DNA of 64,000 bases, from positions 91,792 through 155,791 of the forward strand of contig NW_027526675.1 of the NCBI RefSeq assembly GCF_052857255.1, written 5' to 3'. A model generated the notes under the pieces. It saw nothing but the letters and a program-made list of their open reading frames with translations. It was not told the DNA's origin and made no database searches. Below are positions 52,501 through 63,175 of the stretch, in pieces. The DNA is from Amblyomma americanum (lineage: Eukaryota; Arthropoda; Arachnida; Ixodida; Ixodidae). The translations under genes and the position numbers were made by a program. The number at the start of each line of letters is the position of its first letter. The first letter of the stretch is position 1.

Positions 52501-53335
52501 TCTTCGACGACTTGTAAAATCGATGCTCGTGAATTTTGCCAGTTTCGATCTAAAACGATGTATCCCGTTGTTTTGAGCCGGAACACAAGTTTTCGCGCAG
52601 TTCTGAGAGAAAAAATTTACACCTCTCTCGTCTACTCTTCGACGATTTGTAAAATCGATGCTCGTGAATCTTGCTAGTTTCGATCTAAAACGATGTATCC
52701 CGTTGTTTTGAGCCAGAATACAAGTTTTCGCGCAGTTCTGAGAGAAAAAGTTTGCACCTTTTTCTCGTCTACTCTTCGAGGACTTGTAAAATCGATGCCC
52801 GTGAATTTTGTTAGTTTCGGTCTAAAACGATGTATCCCGTTGTTCTCAGCCGGAATACAAGTTTTCGCGCAGTTCTGAGAGAAAAAGTTTACACCTTTCA
52901 CTCGTCTACTCTTCGACGACTTGTAAAATCGATGCTCGTGAATCTTGCTAGTTTCGATCTAAAACGATGTATCCCGTTGTTTTGAGCCGGAATACAAGTT
53001 TTCGCGCAGTTCTGAGAGAAAACGTTTACACCTTTCTCTCGTCCACTCTTCGACGGCTTGTAAAATCGATGCTCGTGAATTCTAATAATTTCGATGTAAA
53101 ACGATGTATCGCGTTGTTTTGAGTCGGAATTCAAGTTTTCGCGCAGTTCTTAGAGAAAAAGTTTGCACCTTTCTCTCGTCTACTCTTCGACGACTTGTAA
53201 AATCGATGCTCGTGAATCTTGCTAGTTTCGATCTAAAACGATGTATCCCGTTGTTTGGAGCCGGAATACAAGTTTTCGCGCTGTTCTGAGAGAAAAAGTT
53301 TACACCTTTCTCTCCTCTACTCTTCGACGACTTGT
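43578..53335. repeat. 71-monomer tandem duplication, copy 2 (about 9.72 kb)
   Basis: Directly adjoins copy 1. The junction monomer near 43,510-43,640 fuses a TTTGGAGCC monomer (as at 39,120) to the TTGCTAGTTTTGATC series that follows 33,860; phase is preserved. The match to copy 1 ends at about 53,335, where AAAATCTATGC replaces AAAATCGATGC. Private changes include GATGCATCCC near 44,890, AAAAAGATTGC near 44,944, TTTGCCCCTTTC with CTGCTCTTCG and GACGTGTAAAATC near 47,963-48,003, GACTACTTG near 48,811, GAAATTAACC near 49,306 and CTCGACTGTTCG near 50,722. Confidence 0.93.
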
Positions 53336-53349
53336 AAAATCTATGCTCG

Positions 53350-56300
53350 TGAATCTTGCTAGTTTCGATCTAAAACGATGTATCTCGTTGTTTTGAGCCG
53401 GAATACAAGTTTTCGCGCTGTTCTGAGAGAAAAAGTTTACACCTTTCTCTCGTCTACTCTTCGACGACTTGTAAAATCGATGCTCGCGAATCTTGCTAGT
53501 TTTGATCTAAAACGATGTATCTCGTTGTTTTGAGCCGAAATACAACTTTTCGCGCAGTTCTGAGAGAAAAAGTTTGCACCTTTTTCTCGTGTACTCTTCG
53601 ACGACTTGTAAAATCGATGCTCGTGAATCTTGCTAGTTTCGATCTAAAACGATGTATCCCGTTTTTTTTTGAGCCAGAATACAAGTTTTCGCGCTGTTCT
53701 GAGAGAAAAAGTTTACACCTTTCTCTCGTCTACTCTTCGACGACTTGTAAAATCGATGCTCGTGAATTTTGCTAGTTTCGATCTAAAACGATGTATCCCG
53801 TTGTTTTGAGCCGGAACACAAGTTTTCGCGCAGTTTTGAGAAAAAAAATTTACACCATTTTTTCGTCTACTCTTCGACGATTTGTAAAATCGATGCTCGT
53901 GAATCTTGCTAGTTTCGATCTAAAACGATGTATCTCGTTGTTTTGAGCCGAAATACAACTTTTCGCGCAGTTCTGAGAGAAAAAGTTTGCACCTTTCTCT
54001 CCTCTACTCTTCGACGACTTGTAAAATTTATGCTCGTGAATCTTGCTAGTTTCGATCTAAAACGATGTATCTCGTTGTTTTGAGCCGGAATACAAGTTTT
54101 CGCGCTGTTCTGAGAGAAAAAGTTTACACCTTTCTCTTGTCTACTCTTCGACGACTTGTAAAATCGATGCTCGTGAATCTTGCTAGTTTCGATCTAAAAC
54201 GATGTATCTCGTTGTTTTGAGCCGGAATAGAAGTTTTCGCCCAGTTCTGAGAGAAAAAGTTTGCACCTTTCTCCCCTCTACTCTTCGACGACTTGTAAAA
54301 ACGATGCTCGTGGATTTTGCTTGTTTCGATCTAAAACGATGTATCCCGTTGTTTTGAGCCGGAATACAAGTTTTCGCGCAGTTCTGAGAGAAAAACTTTG
54401 CACCTTTTTCTCGTCTTCTCTTCGAGGACTTGTAAAATCGATGCCCGTGAATTTTGTTAGTTTCGGTCTAAAACGATGTATCCCGTTGTTCTGAGCCGGA
54501 ATACAAGTTTTCGCGCAGTTCTGAGAGAAAACGTTTACACCTTTCTCTCGTCTACTCTTCGACGGCTTGTAAAATCGATGCTCGTGAATTCTAATAATTT
54601 CGATCTAAAACGATGTATCGCGTTGTTTTGAGTCGGAATTCAAGTTTTCGCGCAGTTCTTAGAGAAAAAGTTTGCACCTTTCTCTCGTCTACTCTTCGAC
54701 GACTTGTAAAATCGATGCTCGTGAATCTTGCTAGTTTCGATCTAAAACGATGTATCCCGTTGTTTGGAGCCGGAATACAAGTTTTCGCGCTGTTCTGAGA
54801 GAAAAAGTTTACACCTTTCTCTCCTCTACTCTTCGACGACTTGTAAAATCTATGCTCGTGAATCTTGCTAGTTTCGATCTAAAACGATGTATCTCGTTGT
54901 TTTGAGCCGGAATACAACTTTTCGCGCAGTTCTGAGAGAAAAAGTTTACACCTTTCTCTCGTCTACTCTTCGACGACTTGTAAAATCGATGCTCGTGAAT
55001 CTTGCTAGTTTCGATCTAAAACGATGTATCTCGTTGTTTTGAGCCGAAATACAACTTTTCGCGCAGTTCTGAGAGAAAAAGTTTGCACCTTTTTCTCGTG
55101 TACTCTTCGACGACTTGTAAAATCGATGCTCGTGAATCTTGCTAGTTTCGATCTAAAACGATGTATCCCGTTTTTTTTTGAGCCAGAATACAAGTTTTTG
55201 CGCTGTTCTGAGAGAAAAAGTTTACACCTTTCTCTCCTCTACTCTTTGACGACTTGTGAAATCTATGCTCGTGAATCTTGCTAGTTTCGATCTAAAACGA
55301 TGTATCCCGTTGTTTTGAGCCGGAACACAAGTTATCGCGCAGTTCTGAGAAAAAAGATTACACATTTCTCTCCTCTACTCTTCGACGACTTGTAAAATCG
55401 ATGCTCGTGAATTTTGCTAGTTTCGATCTAAAACGATGTATCTCGTGTTTTGAGCCGGAATACAAGTTTTCGCGCAGTTCTGAGAGAAAAAGTTTACACC
55501 TTTCTCTCCTCTACTCTTCGACGACTTGTAAAATCGATGCTCGTGAATTTTGCCAGTTTCGATCTAAAACGATGTATCCCGTTGTTTTGAGCCGGAATAC
55601 AAGTTTTCGCGCAGTTCTGGGAGAAATAGTTTACACCTTTCTCTCGTCTACTCTTCGACGACTTGTAAAATCGATGCTCGTGAATTTTGCTTGTTTCGAT
55701 CTAAAACGATGTATCCCGTTGTTTTGAGCCGAAATTCAACTTTTCGCGCAGTTCTTAGAGAAAAAGTTTGCACCTTTCTCTCGTCTACTCTTCGACGACT
55801 TGTAAAATCGATGCTCGTGAATCTTGCTAGTTTCGATCTAAAACGATGTATCCCGTTGTTTGGAGCCGGAATACAAGTTTTCGCGCTGTTCTGAGAGAAA
55901 AAGTTTACACCTTTCTCTCCTCTACTCTTCGACGACTTGTAAAATCTATGCTCGTGAATCTTGCTAGTTTCGATCTAAAACGATGTATCTCGTTGTTTTG
56001 AGCCGGAATACAAGTTTTCGCGCTGTTCTGAGAGAAAAAGTTTGCACCTTTTTCTCGTGTACTCTTCGACGACTTGTAAAATCGATGCTCGTGAATCTTG
56101 CTAGTTTCGATCTAAAACGATGTATCTCGTTGTTTTGAGCCGAAATACAACTTTTCGCGCAGTTCTGAGAGAAAAAGTTTGCACCTTTTTCTCGTGTACT
56201 CTTCGACGACTTGTAAAATCGATGCTCGTGAATATTGCTAGTTTCGATCTAAAACGATGTATCCCGTTTTTTTTTGAGCCAGAATACAAGTTTTCGCGCT

Positions 56301-56770
56301 GTTCTGAGAGAAAAAGTTTACACCTTTCTCTCCTCTACTCTTTGACGACTTGTGAAATCTATGCTCGTGAATCTTGCTAGTTTCGATCTAAAACGATGTA
56401 TCTCGTTGTTTTGAGCCGGAATACAAGTTTTCGCGCTGTTCTGAGAGAAAAAGTTTACAACTTTCTCTCGTCTACTCTTCGACGACTTGTAAAATCGATG
56501 CTCGTGAATTTTGCTAGTTTCGATCTAAAACGATGTATCCCGTTGTTTTGAGCCGGAATACAAGTTTTCGCGCAGTTCTGAGAGAAAAAGTTTACACCTT
56601 TCTCTCCTCTACTCTTCGACGACTTGTAAAATCGATGCTCGTGAATCTTGCTAGTTTTGATCTAAAACGATGTATCCCGTTGTTTTGAGCCGGAATACAA
56701 GTTTTCGCGCAGTTCTGAGAGAAATAGTTTACACCTTTCTCTCGTCTACTCTTCGACGACTTGTAAAATC
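53350..56770. repeat. Right-hand block A, partner of 57,737-61,570
   Basis: Matches block B at offsets of 4,387, then 4,524, 4,661 and 4,798 bp. Each step is exactly 137 bp, so three single monomers present in B are missing from A. Shared marks include GATGCTCGCGAATC, the T9 tract, AAAATTTATGC, TTTCTCTTGTCTAC, TTTTCGCCCAG, GAATTCTAATAATTT, TTTTTGCGCTG and GAAATTCAAC. Confidence 0.85.
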
Positions 56771-57736
56771 GATGCTCGTGAATTTTGCTTGTTTCGATCT
56801 AAAACGATGTATCCCGTTGTTTTGAGCCGAAATACAACTTTTCGCGCAGTTCTGAGAGAAAAAGTTTACACCTTTTTCTCGTGTACTTTTCGACGACTTG
56901 TAAAATCGATGCTCGTGAATCTTGCTAGTTTCGATCTTAAAAGATGTATCCCGTTTTTTTGAGCCGGAATACAAGTTTTCGTGCTGTAATGAGAGAAAAA
57001 GTTTACACCTTTCTCTCCTCTACTCATCGACGGCTCGTAAAATCTATGCTCGTGAATCTTGCTAGTTTCGATCTAAAACGATGTATCTCGTTGTTTTGAG
57101 CCGGAATACAAGTTTTCGCGCAGTTCTGAGAGAAAAAATTTACACCTTTCTCTCCTCTACTCTTCGACGACTTGTAAAATCGATGCTCGTGAATTTTGCT
57201 AGTTTCGATCTAAAACGATGTATCCCGTTGTTTTGAGCCGGAACACAAGTTATCGCGCAGTTCTGAGAAAAAAGATTACACATTTCTCTCCTCTACTCTT
57301 CGACGACTTGTAAAATCGATAGTCGTGATTCTTGCTAGTTTTGATCTAAAACGATGTATCCCTTTGTTTTGAGCCGGAATACAAGTTTTCGCCCAGTTCT
57401 GAGAGAAAAAGTTTGCACCTTTCTCCCCTCTACTCTTCGACGACTTGTAAAATCGATGCTCGTGAATTTTGCCAGTTTCGATCTAAAACGATGTATCCCG
57501 TTGTTTTGAGCCGGAATACAAGTTTTCGCGCAGTTCTGGGAGAAATAGTTTACACCTTTCTCTCGTCTACTCTTCGACGACTTGTAAAATCGATGCTCGT
57601 GAATTTTGCTTGTTTCGATCTAAAACGATGTATCCCGTTGTTTTGAGCCGAAATTCAACTTTTCGCGCAGTTCTTAGAGAAAAAGTTTGCACCTTTCTCT
57701 CGTCTACTCTTCGACGACTTGTAAAATCGATGCTCG

Positions 57737-60700
57737 TGAATCTTGCTAGTTTCGATCTAAAACGATATATCTCGTTGTTTTGAGCCGGAATACAAGTTTT
57801 CGCGCTGTTCTGAGAGAAAAAGTTTACACCTTTCTCTCGTCTACTCTTCGACGACTTGTAAAATCGATGCTCGCGAATCTTGCTAGTTTTGATCTAAAAC
57901 GATGTATCTCGTTGTTTTGAGCCGAAATACAACTTTTCGCGCAGTTCTGAGAGAAAAAGTTTGCACCTTTTTCTCGTGTACTCTTCGACGACTTGTAAAA
58001 TCGATGCTCGTGAATCTTGCTAGTTTCGATCTAAAACGATGTATCCCGTTTTTTTTTGAGCCAGAATACAAGTTTTCGCGCTGTTCTGAGAGAAAAAGTT
58101 TACACCTTTCTCTCCTCTACTCTTTGACGACTTGTGAAATCTATGCTCGTGAATCTTGCTAGTTTCGATCTAAAACGATGTAACTCGTTGTTTTGAGCCG
58201 GAATACAAGTTTTCGCGCTGTTCTGAGAGAAAAAGTTTACACCTTTCTCTCGTCTACTCTTCGACGACTTGTAAAATCGATGCTCGTGAATTTTGCTAGT
58301 TTCGATCTAAAACGATGTATCCCGTTGTTTTGAGCCGGAACACAAGTTTTCGCGCAGTTTTGAGAAAAAAAATTTACACCATTTTTTCGTCTACTCTTCG
58401 ACGATTTGTAAAATCGATGCTCGTGAATCTTGCTAGTTTCGATCTAAAACGATGTATCTCGTTGTTTTGAGCCGAAATACAACTTTTCGCGCAGTTCTGA
58501 GAGAAAAAGTTTGCACCTTTCTCTCCTCTACTCTTCGACGACTTGTAAAATTTATGCTCGTGAATCTTGCTAGTTTCGATCTAAAACGATGTATCTCGTT
58601 GTTTTGAGCCGGAATACAAGTTTTCGCGCTGTTCTGAGAGAAAAAGTTTACACCTTTCTCTTGTCTACTCTTCGACGACTTGTAAAATCGATGCTCGTGA
58701 ATCTTGCTAGTTTCGATCTAAAACGATGTATCTCGTTGTTTTGAGCCGGAATAGAAGTTTTCGCCCAGTTCTGAGAGAAAAAGTTTGCACCTTTCTCCCC
58801 TCTACTCTTCGACGACTTGTAAAAACGATGCTCGTGAATTTTGCTTGTTTCGATCTAAAACGATGTATCCCGTTGTTTTGAGCCGGAATACAAGTTTTCG
58901 CGCAGTTCTGAGAGAAAAACTTTGCACCTTTTTCTCGTCTACTCTTCGAGGACTTGTAAAATCGATGCCCGTGAATTTTGTTAGTTTCGGTCTAAAACGA
59001 TGTATCCCGTTGTTCTGAGCCGGAATACAAGTTTTCGCGCAGTTCTGAGAGAAAAAGTTTACACCTTTCACTCGTCTACTCTTCGACGACTTGTAAAATC
59101 GATGCTCGTGAATCTTGCTAGTTTCGATCTAAAACGATGTATCCCGTTGTTTTGAGCCGGAATACAAGTTTTCGCGCAGTTCTGAGAGAAAACGTTTACA
59201 CCTTTCTCTCGTCTACTCTTCGACGGCTTGTAAAATCGATGCTCGTGAATTCTAATAATTTCGATCTAAAACGATGTATCGCGTTGTTTTGAGTCGGAAT
59301 TCAAGTTTTCGCGCAGTTCTTAGAGAAAAAGTTTGCACCTTTCTCTCGTCTACTCTTCGACGACTTGTAAAATCGATGCTCGTGAATCTTGCTAGTTTCG
59401 ATCTAAAACGATGTATCCCGTTGTTTGGAGCCGGAATACAAGTTTTCGCGCTGTTCTGAGAGAAAAAGTTTACACCTTTCTCTCCTCTACTCTTCGACGA
59501 CTTGTAAAATCTATGCTCGTGAATCTTGCTAGTTTCGATCTAAAACGATGTATCTCGTTGTTTTGAGCCGGAATACAACTTTTCGCGCAGTTCTGAGAGA
59601 AAAAGTTTACACCTTTCTCTCGTCTACTCTTCGACGACTTGTAAAATCGATGCTCGTGAATCTTGCTAGTTTCGATCTAAAACGATGTATCTCGTTGTTT
59701 TGAGCCGAAATACAACTTTTCGCGCAGTTCTGAGAGAAAAAGTTTGCACCTTTTTCTCGTGTACTCTTCGACGACTTGTAAAATCGATGCTCGTGAATCT
59801 TGCTAGTTTCGATCTAAAACGATGTATCCCGTTTTTTTTTGAGCCAGAATACAAGTTTTTGCGCTGTTCTGAGAGAAAAAGTTTACACCTTTCTCTCCTC
59901 TACTCTTTGACGACTTGTGAAATCTATGCTCGTGAATCTTGCTAGTTTCGATCTAAAACGATGTATCCCGTTGTTTTGAGCCGGAACACAAGTTATCGCG
60001 CAGTTCTGAGAAAAAAGATTACACATTTCTCTCCTCTACTCTTCGACGACTTGTAAAATCGATGCTCGTGAATTTTGCTAGTTTCGATCTAAAACGATGT
60101 ATCTCGTGTTTTGAGCCGGAATACAAGTTTTCGCGCAGTTCTGAGAGAAAAAGTTTACACCTTTCTCTCCTCTACTCTTCGACGACTTGTAAAATCGATG
60201 CTCGTGAATTTTGCCAGTTTCGATCTAAAACGATGTATCCCGTTGTTTTGAGCCGGAATACAAGTTTTCGCGCAGTTCTGGGAGAAATAGTTTACACCTT
60301 TCTCTCGTCTACTCTTCGACGACTTGTAAAATCGATGCTCGTGAATTTTGCTTGTTTCGATCTAAAACGATGTATCCCGTTGTTTTGAGCCGAAATTCAA
60401 CTTTTCGCGCAGTTCTTAGAGAAAAAGTTTGCACCTTTCTCTCGTCTACTCTTCGACGACTTGTAAAATCGATGCTCGTGAATCTTGCTAGTTTCGATCT
60501 AAAACGATGTATCCCGTTGTTTGGAGCCGGAATACAAGTTTTCGCGCTGTTCTGAGAGAAAAAGTTTACACCTTTCTCTCCTCTACTCTTCGACGAATTG
60601 TAAAATCTATGCTCGTGAATCTTGCTAGTTTCGATCTAAAACGATGTATCTCGTTGTTTTGAGCCGGAATACAAGTTTTCGCGCTGTTCTGAGAGAAAAA

Positions 60701-61570
60701 GTTTACACCTTTCTCTCGTCTACTCTTCGACGACTTGTAAAATCGATGCTCGTGAATCTTGCTAGTTTCGATCTAAAACGATGTATCTCGTTGTTTTGAG
60801 CCTAAATACAACTTTTCGCGCAGTTCTGAGAGAAAAAGTTTGCACCTTTTTCTCGTGTACTCTTCGACGACTTGTAAAATCGATGCTCGTGAATCTTGCT
60901 AGTTTCGATCTAAAACGATGTATCTCGTTGTTTTGAGCCGAAATACAACTTTTCGCGCAGTTCTGAGAGAAAAAGTTTGCACCTTTTTCTCGTGTACTCT
61001 TCGACGACTTGTAAAATCGATGCTCGTGAATATTGCTAGTTTCGATCTAAAACGATGTATCCCGTTTTTTTTTGAGCCAGAATACAAGTTTTCGCGCTGT
61101 TCTGAGAGAAAAAGTTTACACCTTTCTCTCCTCTACTCTTTGACGACTTGTGAAATCTATGCTCGTGAATCTTGCTAGTTTCGATCTAAAACGATGTATC
61201 TCGTTGTTTTGAGCCGGAATACAAGTTTTCGCGCTGTTCTGAGAGAAAAAGTTTACAACTTTCTCTCGTCTACTCTTCGACGACTTGTAAAATCGATGCT
61301 CGTGAATTTTGCTAGTTTCGATCTAAAGCGATGTATCCCGTTGTTTTGAGCCGGAATACAAGTTTTCGCGCAGTTCTGAGAGAAAAAGTTTACACCTTTC
61401 TCTCCTCTACTCTTCGACGACTTGTAAAATCGATGCTCGTGAATCTTGCTAGTTTTGATCTAAAACGATGTATCCCGTTGTTTTGAGCCGGAATACAAGT
61501 TTTCGCGCAGTTCTGAGAGAAATAGTTTACACCTTTCTCTCGTCTACTCTTCGACGACTTGTAAAATCGA
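57737..61570. repeat. Right-hand block B with three extra monomers
   Basis: Extra monomers relative to block A lie near 58,163-58,300, 59,071-59,207 and 60,780-60,900. The last carries GAGCCTAAATAC, a form also seen at 39,438 and 49,157. Between blocks A and B, about 56,770-57,737 contains GATCTTAAAAGATG, AGTTATCGCGC, ATCGATAGTCGTG and TTTTCGCCCAG monomers, related to the 34,000-35,000 series. Confidence 0.83.
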
Positions 61571-61667
61571 TGCTCGTGAATTTTGCTAGTTTCGATCTAA
61601 AACGATGTATCCCGTTGTTTTGAGCCGGAACACAAGTTATCGCGCAGTTCTGAGAAAAAAGATTACA
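60160..61667. repeat. 11-monomer tandem duplication, copy 1 (1,508 bp)
   Basis: A constant 1,508-bp offset to 61,668-63,175 holds throughout. Rare states shared by both are GACGAATTGTAAAATC (60,593 and 62,101), GAGCCTAAATAC, the T9 tract, TTTACAACTTTC and GATCTAAAGCGATG (61,322 and 62,830). No difference was noticed by eye, so this is among the youngest duplications in the window. Confidence 0.9.
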
Positions 61668-63175
61668 CATTTCTCTCCTCTACTCTTCGACGACTTGTAA
61701 AATCGATGCTCGTGAATTTTGCCAGTTTCGATCTAAAACGATGTATCCCGTTGTTTTGAGCCGGAATACAAGTTTTCGCGCAGTTCTGGGAGAAATAGTT
61801 TACACCTTTCTCTCGTCTACTCTTCGACGACTTGTAAAATCGATGCTCGTGAATTTTGCTTGTTTCGATCTAAAACGATGTATCCCGTTGTTTTGAGCCG
61901 AAATTCAACTTTTCGCGCAGTTCTTAGAGAAAAAGTTTGCACCTTTCTCTCGTCTACTCTTCGACGACTTGTAAAATCGATGCTCGTGAATCTTGCTAGT
62001 TTCGATCTAAAACGATGTATCCCGTTGTTTGGAGCCGGAATACAAGTTTTCGCGCTGTTCTGAGAGAAAAAGTTTACACCTTTCTCTCCTCTACTCTTCG
62101 ACGAATTGTAAAATCTATGCTCGTGAATCTTGCTAGTTTCGATCTAAAACGATGTATCTCGTTGTTTTGAGCCGGAATACAAGTTTTCGCGCTGTTCTGA
62201 GAGAAAAAGTTTACACCTTTCTCTCGTCTACTCTTCGACGACTTGTAAAATCGATGCTCGTGAATCTTGCTAGTTTCGATCTAAAACGATGTATCTCGTT
62301 GTTTTGAGCCTAAATACAACTTTTCGCGCAGTTCTGAGAGAAAAAGTTTGCACCTTTTTCTCGTGTACTCTTCGACGACTTGTAAAATCGATGCTCGTGA
62401 ATCTTGCTAGTTTCGATCTAAAACGATGTATCTCGTTGTTTTGAGCCGAAATACAACTTTTCGCGCAGTTCTGAGAGAAAAAGTTTGCACCTTTTTCTCG
62501 TGTACTCTTCGACGACTTGTAAAATCGATGCTCGTGAATATTGCTAGTTTCGATCTAAAACGATGTATCCCGTTTTTTTTTGAGCCAGAATACAAGTTTT
62601 CGCGCTGTTCTGAGAGAAAAAGTTTACACCTTTCTCTCCTCTACTCTTTGACGACTTGTGAAATCTATGCTCGTGAATCTTGCTAGTTTCGATCTAAAAC
62701 GATGTATCTCGTTGTTTTGAGCCGGAATACAAGTTTTCGCGCTGTTCTGAGAGAAAAAGTTTACAACTTTCTCTCGTCTACTCTTCGACGACTTGTAAAA
62801 TCGATGCTCGTGAATTTTGCTAGTTTCGATCTAAAGCGATGTATCCCGTTGTTTTGAGCCGGAATACAAGTTTTCGCGCAGTTCTGAGAGAAAAAGTTTA
62901 CACCTTTCTCTCCTCTACTCTTCGACGACTTGTAAAATCGATGCTCGTGAATCTTGCTAGTTTTGATCTAAAACGATGTATCCCGTTGTTTTGAGCCGGA
63001 ATACAAGTTTTCGCGCAGTTCTGAGAGAAATAGTTTACACCTTTCTCTCGTCTACTCTTCGACGACTTGTAAAATCGATGCTCGTGAATTTTGCTAGTTT
63101 CGATCTAAAACGATGTATCCCGTTGTTTTGAGCCGGAACACAAGTTATCGCGCAGTTCTGAGAAAAAAGATTACA
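61668..63175. repeat. 11-monomer tandem duplication, copy 2 (1,508 bp)
   Basis: Adjoins copy 1. The junction lies inside an AGTTATCGCGC-type monomer near 61,668, after which the TTTTGCCAGTTTCG series of copy 1 resumes; monomer phase is kept. Confidence 0.9.

Noticed and set aside
33860..53335. Assembly artefact as sole explanation for the 9.7-kb duplication
   Set aside because: The two copies carry many private substitutions and separate compensating indels, which simple duplication of one read set would not produce. Long-read confirmation is still desirable.
55401..55727. Plus-strand open frames of 96-108 codons (also 34,592, 41,167, 42,670, 44,310, 50,884, 60,062)
   Set aside because: Read-through of two adjacent monomers enabled by a 136-bp variant. 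No signal, domain or start context distinguishes it, and overlapping frames on both strands are equally open, as expected for a low-stop repeat.
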